Counted from the stretch's first letter, positions 7,376 through 17,054 are shown. The stretch is DNA of 64,000 nucleotides from Sphingomonas kyeonggiensis (GCF_014204495.1 NZ_JACHLN010000001.1:1178001-1242000), one strand, 5' to 3'. Numbers and translations: made by a program. Notes: generated from the letters alone by a model not told the origin.

Positions 7376-9799
7376 ATGAGCGTCTCTAACATGAAGCTTA
7401 AGTGCGGCATCAGCGCTACGGCCCTGGTCGCGGCGGCCATGCTGCTGCCGGGCACGGCGTTCGCGCAGGACGCTGCCGCATCGGCCGAGGCCACGCAGGA
7501 AGCGCCCGCCGCCGACATCTCTTCGGAAGGCGAGATCATCGTTACCGCGAACAAGCGCAGCGAGCGCCTGGTCGAAGTGCCGGTCGCCGTCACCGCGGTC
7601 AGCGCCGACACGCTGTCGAGCGCGCAGATCAACGACACCGCCAGCCTCACCCGCGCGGTGCCGTCGCTCCAGTTCCAGCAAGGCAACAACCCGGGCAACA
7701 GCGGCTTCCGCATCCGCGGCGTCGGCACCCAGCTGTTCAGCCTCGGCGTCGAGTCGGCGGTGGGCGTCGTGGTCGACGGCGTGGTGGCGCCGCGCCAGGC
7801 CCAGGGCTTCAGCGACCTCGCCGATCTCGAGCGCGTCGAAGTGCTGCGCGGCCCGCAGGGCACGCTGTTCGGCAAGAACGCGACCGCCGGCGTGATCAAC
7901 ATCATCACCGCGCGCCCGTCCAAGACCTTTGGCGGCAATGTCGAGGCGACGATCGCCGAGCATAACGAGTATCGCGTGAAGGGATCGATCAGCGGCCCGA
8001 TCAGCGACACGCTGCGCGCCCGGGTGAGCGGCTTCTACAATCACATCGGCGGCTACATCTACAACGCCGCCCAGGACAAGATGGTCAACGGCAACGAAAG
8101 CTGGGGCGCGCGCGGCAAGCTCGAATGGGATGCCGCTTCGAACCTCACCTTCCTGCTGACCGGCGACTATCGCGAGAACAATGCGGAGTGCTGCTCGCGC
8201 GTGCCGGTCTCGATCGTCACCCCGGCGATGAAGACGCTGCTCGGCACCTCGGTGGTCGCTTCCCCCGAGAACCGCACCATCTCGAACGACAATCTCAGCT
8301 ATTACCACACCAAGTCGTCGACCGTGTCGCTGCAGGGCGACTGGGACCTCGGCTTCGGTACCGTCACCTCGATCACCGCCTGGCAATATTATCGCCAGAA
8401 CGACCAGTTCGAGCCCGACCAGATCGCGTCGAACCCGGTGCGCTATGTCGGCGCCTTCCCCTATTCGCAGTGGAACAACAACTCCACGCACCTGGGCTAC
8501 AACAACTATTCGCAGGAGCTGCGCCTCGGCTCGAACGGCAGCCGCGACTTCACCTATGTCGTCGGCGCCTTCTACAACCATCTCGATCTCGACCGTTCGC
8601 TGGCGCGCCGCCGCCTGCGCTGCGCCGCCGGCACGCTGGGCCAGCCCTGCACCCAGACCAGCGCCGACTCCTCGGGCTTCGAGGGCAATTTCAAGAGCGA
8701 CAACTATGCGCTGTTCGGCCAGGTCGACTGGCGCGTGGCGGGCGGCCTGCACGTGATCGCCGGCCTGCGTGGCCAGTATGAGAAGCAGACCGTCACCGGC
8801 CGCGTCTTCGGCCCGCTGGTCGCCGGCGACGCGCTGTTCCCGGGCATCACCGTCAACAGCGGCACCCGCTCGCGGGACGATACCGCGTTCACCGGCAAGG
8901 CCGGCCTGCGCTACGAGTTCAACCGCAACCTGCAGGTCTATGGCAGCTATACCCGCGGCTATAAGGCCTTCGCGCTCGACATCGACGCGCAGACCCGGTT
9001 CGACACCCAGAACGGCATCGCGCCGGAGCATGTCGATGCCTATGAACTCGGCGCCAAGTGGATCGCGCCGGGCGGCAAGTTCGACGTCAACGCAGCGCTG
9101 TTCCGCTCGGACTTCACCAACCTGCAGATCCAGTCGCTGGTGAGCGATCCGGCCGCGGGCACGTTCATCACCGTGCTCGGCAACGCCGGCAAGTCGCGGT
9201 CGCAGGGCTTCGAAGTCGAGGCGAACTTCCATCCTTCGAGCGAGCTTTCGATCGCCGCGAACTTCACTTTGGTCGATGCCACGATCGACGTGCCGGGGCA
9301 GAGCTGCCCGATCCAGACGGTGTCGACCGGCACCTATGCGTCGAACTTCCCGTCCAACCAATGCTATGTCCGCAGCACCACGGTGAACGGCACCACGACG
9401 CTGTCGAGCGCGATCATCGACGTAGTCGGCGGCAACCTGCCCGCCACCCCGCGCTACCGTGTCGGCATCACGCCGCGCTACGAGCATGACTTTGGTTCGG
9501 TCGCGACCTTCGCCCAGATCAGCCTGAACTATCAGAGCAAGACCGGGTTCGCGCTCAACCAGGATCCGCTGCTCACCCAGCAGGGCTATGCGATCGTCGA
9601 CGCCAGCGTCGGCATCCACACCAGCGACAACAAGTACGGGCTGACGGTGTTCGTCCGGAACCTGTTCGACCAGACCTATTACACCCAGCTGAATCATGGG
9701 ACGATCCTGGCCAATGCCGCGAACCCCTATGACCTGTGGGCGAATGTCAGCAAGGACGCCGACCGCTACTTCGGCGCGACCTTCAGCGCCCGCTTCTAG
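7376..9799 (+). CDS. TonB-dependent outer-membrane receptor
   Basis: An 807-residue outer-membrane transporter. A signal peptide ends near GTAFAQD (about residue 30). The TonB-box-like segment GEIIVTANKR (about 59-68) precedes the plug domain, which contains the family landmarks FRIRGVGTQ, VVVDGVVAPRQAQGF and RVEVLRGPQGTLFGKN. The remainder is a long aromatic-rich barrel with a C-terminal phenylalanine (TFSARF). GGGAGG lies before the ATG. It would import the locus substrate using TonB energy. The candidate LacI operator upstream and the terminator at 9814-9849 make it a monocistronic member of the regulon. Confidence 0.95.
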   Translation: MSVSNMKLKCGISATALVAAAMLLPGTAFAQDAAASAEATQEAPAADISSEGEIIVTANKRSERLVEVPVAVTAVSADTLSSAQINDTASLTRAVPSLQFQQGNNPGNSGFRIRGVGTQLFSLGVESAVGVVVDGVVAPRQAQGFSDLADLERVEVLRGPQGTLFGKNATAGVINIITARPSKTFGGNVEATIAEHNEYRVKGSISGPISDTLRARVSGFYNHIGGYIYNAAQDKMVNGNESWGARGKLEWDAASNLTFLLTGDYRENNAECCSRVPVSIVTPAMKTLLGTSVVASPENRTISNDNLSYYHTKSSTVSLQGDWDLGFGTVTSITAWQYYRQNDQFEPDQIASNPVRYVGAFPYSQWNNNSTHLGYNNYSQELRLGSNGSRDFTYVVGAFYNHLDLDRSLARRRLRCAAGTLGQPCTQTSADSSGFEGNFKSDNYALFGQVDWRVAGGLHVIAGLRGQYEKQTVTGRVFGPLVAGDALFPGITVNSGTRSRDDTAFTGKAGLRYEFNRNLQVYGSYTRGYKAFALDIDAQTRFDTQNGIAPEHVDAYELGAKWIAPGGKFDVNAALFRSDFTNLQIQSLVSDPAAGTFITVLGNAGKSRSQGFEVEANFHPSSELSIAANFTLVDATIDVPGQSCPIQTVSTGTYASNFPSNQCYVRSTTVNGTTTLSSAIIDVVGGNLPATPRYRVGITPRYEHDFGSVATFAQISLNYQSKTGFALNQDPLLTQQGYAIVDASVGIHTSDNKYGLTVFVRNLFDQTYYTQLNHGTILANAANPYDLWANVSKDADRYFGATFSARF

Positions 9800-9813
9800 G
9801 AGCCCCTCCTATC

Positions 9814-9849
9814 GGGCGGACCGTCCCTCCGGTCCGCCCACCCTTTTGT
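9814..9849 (+). terminator. Rho-independent terminator after TonB receptor
   Basis: The stem GGGCGGACC (9814-9822) pairs with GGTCCGCCC (9831-9839) around an 8-base loop and is followed by ACCCTTTTGTTT. It begins 15 bases after the receptor stop. It separates the receptor from the sulfatase operon that starts at 9878, implying that the operon needs its own promoter or readthrough. Confidence 0.8.
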
Positions 9850-9877
9850 TTCTACCCGCGTGACCGAGGACTGGCCG

Positions 9878-11251
9878 ATGCTTCCCTTCGCCCTCCTCCT
9901 GCTTTCCGCCCAGGCGGCGCCGGCGATCCCCGCCGCGGCCGCCCCCGCCGAGCGCCCGCGCGTGATCGTGCTCAGCGACATCGGCAACGAGCCCGACGAT
10001 TCGGAGTCGCTCGTCCGCTTCCTGCTCTACACCGACAGTTTCGATGTCGAGGGACTGGTCGCCACCACTTCGGTCTGGCAGCGCGACAAGGTCCAGCCGC
10101 AGCTGATGCGCGAGCGGATCGATGCGTATGAAACCGTGCGGCCCAACCTGCTGCGCCACTCGCCGACTTATCCCACCGCCGATGCCCTGCGCGCCGTGCT
10201 CCGCTCGGGCCAGCCGAGCTACGGCATGGCCGGGGTCGGCAAGGGCAAGGACAGCGAAGCCTCGAAGCTGATCGTCCACGCCGTGGACCGCGCCGACAAG
10301 CGCCCGGTCTGGGTGCTGGTGTGGGGTGGGGCGGTCGATCTCGCCCAGGCGCTCTGGCATGTCCGCGCCACCCGCGGCCCGGCGCAGGTGCAGGCGTTCC
10401 TCAAGAAGCTGCGCGTCCATTCGATCTCCGACCAGGACGATGCCGGCCCCTGGGCACGGCAGAATTTCCCGTCGCTGTTCTGGATCGCCAGCATCCATGG
10501 CTGGGGCCAGTACAACATGGCGACCTGGGCCGGCATCTCGAGCGACCGGCGCAATGCCGAGCAATTCCCCGATCGCGAGATGGTCACCGATGGCTGGCTG
10601 TCGCAGCATATCCGGCGCGGGCCGCTTGGCGCGCTCTATCCGCTGCCCGAGTTCATCATGGAAGGCGACACGCCCTCCTTCCTCCACCTCATCCCCAACG
10701 GCCTGAACGATCCCGAGCATCCCGAACAGGGCGGCTGGGGCGGGCGCTATATGCATGCCGGGCCCGACGGCGCCGGGCCGTTCGCCGATGTGAAGGACGT
10801 CTTCACCCGCGACGGGCGGACCTGGTCGGGCAACCAGGCCTCGGTCTATCGCTGGCGTGCTGCCTTCCAGAACGACTTTGCCGCGCGGATGGCGTGGAGC
10901 GTCGATGCCAAGGCGAACCATGCGCCGGTCGTGGTGGCGCAGGGCGTCGCCGGGCTCGCGCCGGTGCGGATCAAGGCAAAGGCGGGCGAGACGGTGACGC
11001 TCGATGCCGCCGGCACCAGCGATCCCGATGGCGACGCGCTCGACACTCGCTGGTGGCAATATCGCGAAGTCGGCGGCATTCCCGGCCAGCCGGCGGTCGA
11101 GATCGCCGATGCCGGGGCACCGCGCGCCAGCTTCGTAGCGCCGACGGTAAAGGCGCCGACCGCGCTGCATATGATCCTCGAAGTGCGTGACCGGGGCGCC
11201 CCGCCGATCACTCGCTATCGCCGCGTCATCGTGGAGGTCTCGCCGCAATGA
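9878..11251 (+). CDS. Exported DUF1593 / nucleoside-hydrolase-like protein
   Basis: A 457-residue protein. ATG 9878 is preferred over GTG 9860 because GAGGA (9865-9869) is well spaced from it and the protein then begins with a clean signal peptide (MLPFALLLLSAQAAPAIPA). The N-terminal domain has RVIVLSDIGNEPDDSESLVR, matching the Asp-rich DxxNEPDD metal site of the DUF1593/inosine-uridine-hydrolase fold. The C-terminal 120 residues (TVTLDAAGTSDPDGDALDTRWWQY) resemble the immunoglobulin-like domain found in this family, sometimes annotated as cellulose-binding. A periplasmic glycoside or nucleoside-like hydrolase is possible; the reaction is not established. It is coupled by ATGA to the next gene, a sulfatase. 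Confidence 0.85.
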   Translation: MLPFALLLLSAQAAPAIPAAAAPAERPRVIVLSDIGNEPDDSESLVRFLLYTDSFDVEGLVATTSVWQRDKVQPQLMRERIDAYETVRPNLLRHSPTYPTADALRAVLRSGQPSYGMAGVGKGKDSEASKLIVHAVDRADKRPVWVLVWGGAVDLAQALWHVRATRGPAQVQAFLKKLRVHSISDQDDAGPWARQNFPSLFWIASIHGWGQYNMATWAGISSDRRNAEQFPDREMVTDGWLSQHIRRGPLGALYPLPEFIMEGDTPSFLHLIPNGLNDPEHPEQGGWGGRYMHAGPDGAGPFADVKDVFTRDGRTWSGNQASVYRWRAAFQNDFAARMAWSVDAKANHAPVVVAQGVAGLAPVRIKAKAGETVTLDAAGTSDPDGDALDTRWWQYREVGGIPGQPAVEIADAGAPRASFVAPTVKAPTALHMILEVRDRGAPPITRYRRVIVEVSPQ

Positions 11252-12960
11252 ACTCGTCCCGCCGCCAGCTGATCGGCGCCCTGCTCGCAACCAGCGCGCT
11301 CGCCGCCGCCACGCCCACGGCTGCCAAGACCCGCAAGCCGCCGAACATCGTGCTGATCGTGCTCGACGACACGGGCTATTCGGATTTCGGCTGCTTCGGT
11401 TCGGAGATCCGCACCCCGAACATCGACGCGCTCGCCGCCGACGGCCAGCGCTTCAACCATTTCGAGAGCAAGGCGATCTGCACCGCGACGCGGGCGGCGC
11501 TGCTCACCGGGCGCAACAACCACACACTGGGTCTCGCGGACCTGCCCTCGGGCAAGTTCCAGCCGCCCGGCACAGGCAAGGATGCCGGCGATCTCGCCTC
11601 CAATGTCCAGCTGCTGCCCGAGGCACTGCGCGCACGCGGCTATGCGACGATGGCGATCGGCAAATGGCACCTCGCTACCGAATTCCAGGACGGCAGCCCC
11701 GGTAACAACGCCTCCTGGCCGCGCCAGCGCGGGTTCGACTATTATTACGGCTTCGTCAGCGGCTGGGCTGACCAGCTCCGCCCCGATCTGGTCGAGAACA
11801 ACAAGAAGATCGGCAAGCCGTCCGACCCGAACTATCATTTCTCCGCCGACATCACCGATCGCGCGATCGCCAGGCTGGCCGAGAGCAAGGCGGCGGTGCC
11901 CGACAAGCCGCGCTTCCTCTATCTCGCCTATGGCGCCACCCATGCGCCGATCCAGGTGCCCAAGCCCTATATCGACGCCTATGCCGGCCAGTATGACAAG
12001 GGCTGGGACGCGATCCGCGCCGATCGCTTCGCCCGGCAAAAGGCGATGGGGATCGTGCCGCCGGGCACGAAGCTGCCGCCGCCCAATGCCGGCGACGACG
12101 CCTGGGAACCGCTCGATCCGGTCAAGAAGCGGGTCTATGCCCGGTTCATGGAAGCCTATGCCGGCTTCCTGACGCATACCGACGAGCAGATCGGCCGGCT
12201 GGTCGCCGCGCTCAAGGCGAGCGGCGACTATGACAATACCGTGTTCGTGCTGCTCTCCGACAATGGTGCGAGCGCCGAGCATGGCCAGACCGGATCGATC
12301 GGCCAGCTCTATCCGCCGGTCCATCTCGATGCCGCCGAGCTGGTTACGCACATGCAGGATATCGGCACCGCGCAGATCGGCATGCAGCGGCCCTGGGGGA
12401 TGGCGAGCAACACGCCGTTCCGTCGCTACAAGTCGTGGCCCAATGCCGGCGGGGTGCGCACGCCGCTGATCATCAGCTGGCCGGGGCATCTGCCGAACAA
12501 GGGCGCGATCCGCCGCCAGCGCATCGACGCGGTCGATATCGCGCCGACCCTGGTCGCGCTGGCCGGGGCGCACTTCGATGCGGTGGTGGGCGGCAAGCCG
12601 ATGCTCCCGGTCGCCGGTGCCTCGTTCCGCAGCGCGCTGTTCTCCGCGAGCGCGCCCGATCCGCGGCCGGTGCAGTTCTTCGAGCTGCGCGGCAACCGCG
12701 CGGTGCGCGCGGGCAAGTGGCGCGCGGTGGCGATCCACAAGCTCGGCACCCCGTTCGAGCAGGATCACTGGGCGCTCTACGACACGGAAGCTGATTTCGC
12801 CGAAGCAGAAGACCTCTCGGGTCGCAATCCGAACAAGGTCTCGGAGCTCAAGGCGATATGGCAGCGGGAGGCCAGCCGGTACGGCGCCCTCCCGCTGTCC
12901 GAGGGGCCGGACTATGTCCGCAAGCTCGACCGTTACCGCGACGCGTTCCTGAAGGACTGA
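11248..12960 (+). CDS. Exported arylsulfatase-type sulfatase
   Basis: A 570-residue type I sulfatase. It has a Tat-like N-terminus (SSRRQLIGALL), the metal-binding pair D40-D41 in IVLIVLDDTGYSDFG, and the formylglycine site C78-T-A-T-R82 followed by AALLTGR. Further landmarks are AIGKWHL, LLSDNGASAEHGQ and YKSWPNAGGVRTPLIISWPG. The C-x-A-x-R site predicts conversion of the cysteine to formylglycine by a maturation enzyme that is not encoded in this window. It would hydrolyse a sulfate ester in the periplasm. It overlaps the upstream DUF1593 gene by ATGA and is followed one base later by a second sulfatase. Confidence 0.94.
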   Translation: MNSSRRQLIGALLATSALAAATPTAAKTRKPPNIVLIVLDDTGYSDFGCFGSEIRTPNIDALAADGQRFNHFESKAICTATRAALLTGRNNHTLGLADLPSGKFQPPGTGKDAGDLASNVQLLPEALRARGYATMAIGKWHLATEFQDGSPGNNASWPRQRGFDYYYGFVSGWADQLRPDLVENNKKIGKPSDPNYHFSADITDRAIARLAESKAAVPDKPRFLYLAYGATHAPIQVPKPYIDAYAGQYDKGWDAIRADRFARQKAMGIVPPGTKLPPPNAGDDAWEPLDPVKKRVYARFMEAYAGFLTHTDEQIGRLVAALKASGDYDNTVFVLLSDNGASAEHGQTGSIGQLYPPVHLDAAELVTHMQDIGTAQIGMQRPWGMASNTPFRRYKSWPNAGGVRTPLIISWPGHLPNKGAIRRQRIDAVDIAPTLVALAGAHFDAVVGGKPMLPVAGASFRSALFSASAPDPRPVQFFELRGNRAVRAGKWRAVAIHKLGTPFEQDHWALYDTEADFAEAEDLSGRNPNKVSELKAIWQREASRYGALPLSEGPDYVRKLDRYRDAFLKD

Positions 12961-12961
12961 C

Positions 12962-14638
12962 ATGAGCAAGCTCCGCCGCATCATCCTGTCCGGCTGCGCC
13001 GCCATGGCGAGCGTGGCGCTGGCGACGCCGGCGATCTCGGGGCCTACCAGTACGCCTGCCGCGCAGGCACAGGAAGCGCAGCAGCCTAACATCATCTTCG
13101 TGCTGGTCGACGATCTGCGCTTCGACATGATGGGCTTCCTCAACCCGGGGCTGAAGACGCCGAACATCGATTTCCTGGCCAGGAACGGCACCTATTTCCC
13201 CAATGCGGTGGTCACGTCCTCGCTGTGCAGCCCGAGCCGGGCGACGATCCTGACCGGCCAGACCGCGCGCAACCACGGCGTGGTCGACAACAACAACAGC
13301 TCGGAAGACGGGCTGATCTTCTTCCCGTCCTACCTCCAGAAGGCCGGCTACCAGACCGCCTTCTTCGGCAAATGGCATATGGGCTTCGACACCGATGCCC
13401 CGCGGCCCGGCTTCGACAAATGGGTGAGCTTCAAGGGGCAGGGCACCTATTTCCCGACCGAGCGGCTGAGTCCGGCGCAGCGTGCCGCCGGCGAGCGCCA
13501 GATGCTCAATGTCGACGGCCGCGAAGTGAAGCGGACCGGCTATATCACCGACGAGCTGACCGATTACACGATGGACTGGCTGGAGAAGGGCCGGGACAAG
13601 TCGAAACCCTTCTTCGTCTATCTCAGCCACAAGGCGGTGCATTCCGACGCGCTGCCGCCCGAGCGCTACAGGGACCAGTACAAGGATCTCGACATCCGGC
13701 TGCCCGATACGCTGGCGAACACGCCGGAGAACAATGCAGGCAAGCCGCTCTGGGTGCAGAACCAGCGCAACAGCTGGCACGGGGCCGACAATCCCTATAC
13801 CGGCAAGCCCGACCTCAAGGAGCGGGTGCGCGACATCTACCGGACGCTCTCGCCGGTGGATGACAGCCTCGGGCGTATCCTCGCCTATCTGAAGAAGAAC
13901 CGGCTCGAGAAGAACACGATGATCGTGTTCTATTCGGACAATGGCTTCCTGATCGGCGACCATGGCCTGATCGACAAGCGCAACGCCTATGAGCCCTCGG
14001 TGCGCGTGCCGATGGTGGTGTACGCGCCGGGGCTTGGTGTGGCGAAGGGAGCGACCAACCCCGCGCTGGTCCGCAACCTCGATCTTGCGCCGACCTTCCT
14101 CGACGTCGCGCATGTCGCGAAGCCCGGGCAGATGGAGGGTTCGAGCTTCCTCGGCCTGGCCGAGGGCAAGGTGACGCTCGCCGACTGGAAGCCCAGCGAC
14201 TTCATCTACGAATATTATTGGGAATGGACCTTCCCCCAGACGCCGACGACCTTCGCGATCGAGCGCGATCGGGTGAAGTACATCCAGTATCACGGGGTAT
14301 GGGACACCGAGGAGCTGTACGACCTCGCCAAAGACCCCGAGGAGCGCCGCAACCTGATCGACGACCCGGCCTATTTCGATGCCAAGGTCTCGCTGCGCAA
14401 GGCGCTGTTCGCCCAGCTCGCGAACGCCAGGGGCCAGCACGCCGTGCCCTATACCGAGAAGACCAGCCCCGGCGTGGTCTATCGGGTCGAGGGCGGCACG
14501 CACGCCGCGGACTTCCCGGCCGGCTGGTACAAGCCCGCCGACCTGCCGACCAAGATGAACGACATCTTCCCCGACAGCCCCGCCAAGACCAAGGCGACGG
14601 AGGCGGGCAAGCCCTATTTCCCCCAGAAGCCGGAATGA
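12962..14638 (+). CDS. Exported sulfatase (CSPSR type)
   Basis: A 558-residue sulfatase with an N-terminal signal segment (LRRIILSGCAAMASVALATP). The metal pair is D50-D51 in IIFVLVDDLRFDMMG, and the formylglycine site is C89-S-P-S-R93 followed by ATILTGQ. Conserved segments include FFGKWHMGFD, VFYSDNGFLIGDHGLIDKR and VRVPMVVYAPG. This variant resembles the choline/heparan/mucin-type C-x-P-x-R sulfatases more than its neighbour does, so the two probably attack different sulfate positions. The start lies one base after the previous stop, and its own stop overlaps the transporter start. Periplasmic location is inferred from the signal. Confidence 0.94.
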   Translation: MSKLRRIILSGCAAMASVALATPAISGPTSTPAAQAQEAQQPNIIFVLVDDLRFDMMGFLNPGLKTPNIDFLARNGTYFPNAVVTSSLCSPSRATILTGQTARNHGVVDNNNSSEDGLIFFPSYLQKAGYQTAFFGKWHMGFDTDAPRPGFDKWVSFKGQGTYFPTERLSPAQRAAGERQMLNVDGREVKRTGYITDELTDYTMDWLEKGRDKSKPFFVYLSHKAVHSDALPPERYRDQYKDLDIRLPDTLANTPENNAGKPLWVQNQRNSWHGADNPYTGKPDLKERVRDIYRTLSPVDDSLGRILAYLKKNRLEKNTMIVFYSDNGFLIGDHGLIDKRNAYEPSVRVPMVVYAPGLGVAKGATNPALVRNLDLAPTFLDVAHVAKPGQMEGSSFLGLAEGKVTLADWKPSDFIYEYYWEWTFPQTPTTFAIERDRVKYIQYHGVWDTEELYDLAKDPEERRNLIDDPAYFDAKVSLRKALFAQLANARGQHAVPYTEKTSPGVVYRVEGGTHAADFPAGWYKPADLPTKMNDIFPDSPAKTKATEAGKPYFPQKPE

Positions 14639-15972
14639 CCATGACCGCAGCCACCGCCGCCGCCGACACCACGCCCTGGCCGGCGAGGACCACCGCCTGG
14701 TATGTCGCGATCCTGCTGATGCTGGCGAACACGCTGGCCTTTGTCGATCGCCAGGCGATGGCGCTGCTGGTGCAGCCCATCAAGGCCGACCTGCAGATCA
14801 ACGATACCGCGATCAGCCTGCTCTATGGGCTCAGCTTCACGCTCTTCTATGTCGCGGTCGGCATCCCGATCGCGCGGATCGCGGATCGCTCGAACCGGCG
14901 CAACATCATCGCCGGGGCGATCTTCGTGTGGAGCGTGGCGACCAGCCTGTGCGGGCTGGCGCGCTCCTTCGCCGGGCTGTTCGCCGCGCGGGTGATGGTC
15001 GGCGCGGGCGAGGGCGGGCTGACGCCGGCGGCCTATTCGCTGCTCTCCGACTATTTCCCCAAGGAGAAGCTGCCGGCGGCGATGGGGGTCTATCAGATCG
15101 GCCTGTACCTTGGCGGCGCCTCGGCGCTGATCATCGGCGGGCTGATCTCGACCGCGATCCCGCCTTCCTCGACGGTGATCGTGCCGGTCTTCGGCGCGAT
15201 GAAGGGCTGGCAGATCGTCTTCCTGCTGCTTGGCCTGCCCGGCATCGTGCTTACCGGCCTGATGCTGACGGTGCGCGAGCCGCTGCGCCGGGGTGCTGCA
15301 GTGGCGCAGGAGAAGGTGCCGCTGTCCGAGCTGTTCGCCCATATCGGCGCGCGCAAGGGCGCCTATATCGGCATCACCCTGGGCTTCGCGCTGATGATCT
15401 TCATCGGCAACGGCACTTCGGTGTGGATCCCGGCCTTCCTCCAGCGGACCTTCGGCTGGACCACCGCGCAGGTCGGCAGCCATTACGGGCCGATCGTGTT
15501 CCTGTGCGGCACCAGCGGTGCGCTGGTCGGCGGGTTCGTCGCGTCGAAGCTGCGCGCGGCGGGGCGCTCGGGGGCGAGCCTCAAGGCGTCGCTGTTCGGC
15601 TTCGTCGCGCTGGTGCCGATCACCATCGCCTTCCCGCTGATGCCGACCGCCACCGGCGCGCTGGCGCTGATCGGGCTGATGAACTTCTTCGCGGGGTTCA
15701 ACTTCGGCGGCGGTCTCGCCACGCTGCTCGAGATGACGCCCAACCGGATGCGGGCACTGGTCTCGGCCTTCTACATGCTCACGATCAACCTGATCGGCGC
15801 GGCGCTTGGTCCCACGGCGATTGCACTGTGCACCGATTACTGGTTCGCCGATCCGCAGAAGCTGCCGGAGGCGATCGCATTGGTCGCCGGCGTGGCTTCG
15901 CCGCTTTCGGTGCTTGCCCTGTGGCTTGGCATGCGGTGCTATCGCGCGCAGACGGGGCGGGACGCCGGATAA
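14635..15972 (+). CDS. MFS transporter (spinster/hexuronate-like)
   Basis: A roughly 445-residue major facilitator protein with about 12 hydrophobic segments. The start is read from the ATGA overlap with the sulfatase stop (ATGACCATGACC; a second in-frame ATG is at 14641). DRQAMALLVQPIKADLQI after the first helix and IARIADRSNRRNII after the second are the MFS loop 2-3 signature. RVMVGAGEGGLTPAAYSLLSDYFP matches the spinster/anion-cation symporter branch. It would import the small product released by the two sulfatases and the DUF1593 protein, or another acid from the periplasm. It is the last gene of that operon, with the second lacI 19 bases downstream. Confidence 0.9.
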   Translation: MTMTAATAAADTTPWPARTTAWYVAILLMLANTLAFVDRQAMALLVQPIKADLQINDTAISLLYGLSFTLFYVAVGIPIARIADRSNRRNIIAGAIFVWSVATSLCGLARSFAGLFAARVMVGAGEGGLTPAAYSLLSDYFPKEKLPAAMGVYQIGLYLGGASALIIGGLISTAIPPSSTVIVPVFGAMKGWQIVFLLLGLPGIVLTGLMLTVREPLRRGAAVAQEKVPLSELFAHIGARKGAYIGITLGFALMIFIGNGTSVWIPAFLQRTFGWTTAQVGSHYGPIVFLCGTSGALVGGFVASKLRAAGRSGASLKASLFGFVALVPITIAFPLMPTATGALALIGLMNFFAGFNFGGGLATLLEMTPNRMRALVSAFYMLTINLIGAALGPTAIALCTDYWFADPQKLPEAIALVAGVASPLSVLALWLGMRCYRAQTGRDAG

Positions 15973-15991
15973 GGGAGCGAGCAGGGGGTAG

Positions 15992-17032
15992 ATGGCACGG
16001 GCACGACGCAAGGGGACGGGCGTCACCATCCAGACGGTAGCCGAGCATGCCGGCGTATCGGCGATGACGGTGTCCTATGTCGTCAACGGCACCGGGCGGG
16101 TAAGCGCGGCGACGCGCGAGAGCGTGCTCGAATCGGTGCGCGCGCTGGGCTACCAGCCCAATGTCGCGGCACGCTCGCTGGCCAGCGCCGCCACCTGCCG
16201 GATCGGGATCGTCTACCAGAATTCGCAGAACGCGTTCCTCAGCGCGATGCTGGTCGGCGCGCTCAACGCCACCTCGCGGTTGGGCGCCGAGCTGATGATC
16301 GGCAAGGTCGAGGCGCCGGTGATGGCGAATACCGAAGCGGCGATGCGCCTGCTGGTGCGCGGCGGGGCGAATGCGATCCTGCTGGCGCCGCCCTATGGCG
16401 AGCTGGTCAGCGGGTCCGGCCTGATCGCCGAGCTCGGCGTGCCGGTCGCGGCGGTGGCGCATGGCGGCGAGCTGCCCGACATGGCGACGATCGGCGTCGA
16501 CGACCGCGCCGCCACAAGGGCGATGGCCGAGCGGCTGATCGCGCGCGGGCATCGCCGGATCGGCTTCGTCACCGGTCCGCCCAGCCATGATTCGAGCCCG
16601 TTGCGCCTCGCCGGCTTCCGCGATGCGGTGGCCGCGGCGGGGCTGCCCTGGGAGGAGGGCCTGGTCCAGCAGGGGCGCTTCACCTTCGAATCCGGGCTGG
16701 AGGCGGGCGAGGCGCTGCTCGCGCTGTCCAGGCCGCCGACCGCGATCTTCGCCTCGAACGACGACATGGCCTCGGGCGTCTCCGCGGTGGTTCATCGCCG
16801 CGGGCTGCGCATTCCCGAGGATATCGCGGTAGCCGGCTTCGACGATGCGCCGATCGCGGTGAAGATCTGGCCGTCGCTCTCCACCGTCCGCCAGCCGGTC
16901 GAGCTGATCGGCGAGCGCGCGACCGAGCTGCTCGTCGCCCGCGTCACCGGGCGCGACGATTTCGGCGACACCCGGTCGATCCGCATGCCCTTCGATGTGA
17001 TCGAGCGCGAATCGACGGCTTTCGATCGCTGA
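15992..17032 (+). CDS. LacI-family transcriptional regulator, paralogue of 6084-7130
   Basis: A 346-residue repressor with helix-turn-helix VTIQTVAEHAGVSAMTVSYV, hinge YQPNVAARSLAS and a sugar-binding-type sensor domain (RIGIVYQNSQNAFLSAML, GHRRIGFVTGPPSHDS, IAVAGFDDAPIAVK). It is collinear and strongly similar to the LacI at 6084, but the recognition helix differs (VSAMTVSYVV against TSTMTVSNFL), so it may read a different operator. It lies only 19 bases after the transporter gene, preceded by an AGCAGGGGG site, and is probably cotranscribed with the sulfatase operon. No TTAGCGCTAA copy is visible beside it. Confidence 0.92.
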   Translation: MARARRKGTGVTIQTVAEHAGVSAMTVSYVVNGTGRVSAATRESVLESVRALGYQPNVAARSLASAATCRIGIVYQNSQNAFLSAMLVGALNATSRLGAELMIGKVEAPVMANTEAAMRLLVRGGANAILLAPPYGELVSGSGLIAELGVPVAAVAHGGELPDMATIGVDDRAATRAMAERLIARGHRRIGFVTGPPSHDSSPLRLAGFRDAVAAAGLPWEEGLVQQGRFTFESGLEAGEALLALSRPPTAIFASNDDMASGVSAVVHRRGLRIPEDIAVAGFDDAPIAVKIWPSLSTVRQPVELIGERATELLVARVTGRDDFGDTRSIRMPFDVIERESTAFDR

Positions 17033-17054
17033 TTGCCGCCCCTAGAGTGCCCCG

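Noticed and set aside
7268..9697. Minus-strand open frame of about 800 codons antisense to the TonB receptor
   Set aside because: No domain or motif; the plus strand encodes a full receptor with signal peptide, plug and barrel end.
9860..9877. GTG at 9860 as start of the DUF1593 gene
   Set aside because: The GAGGA at 9865-9869 would lie inside the gene, and the ATG at 9878 gives a proper signal peptide.
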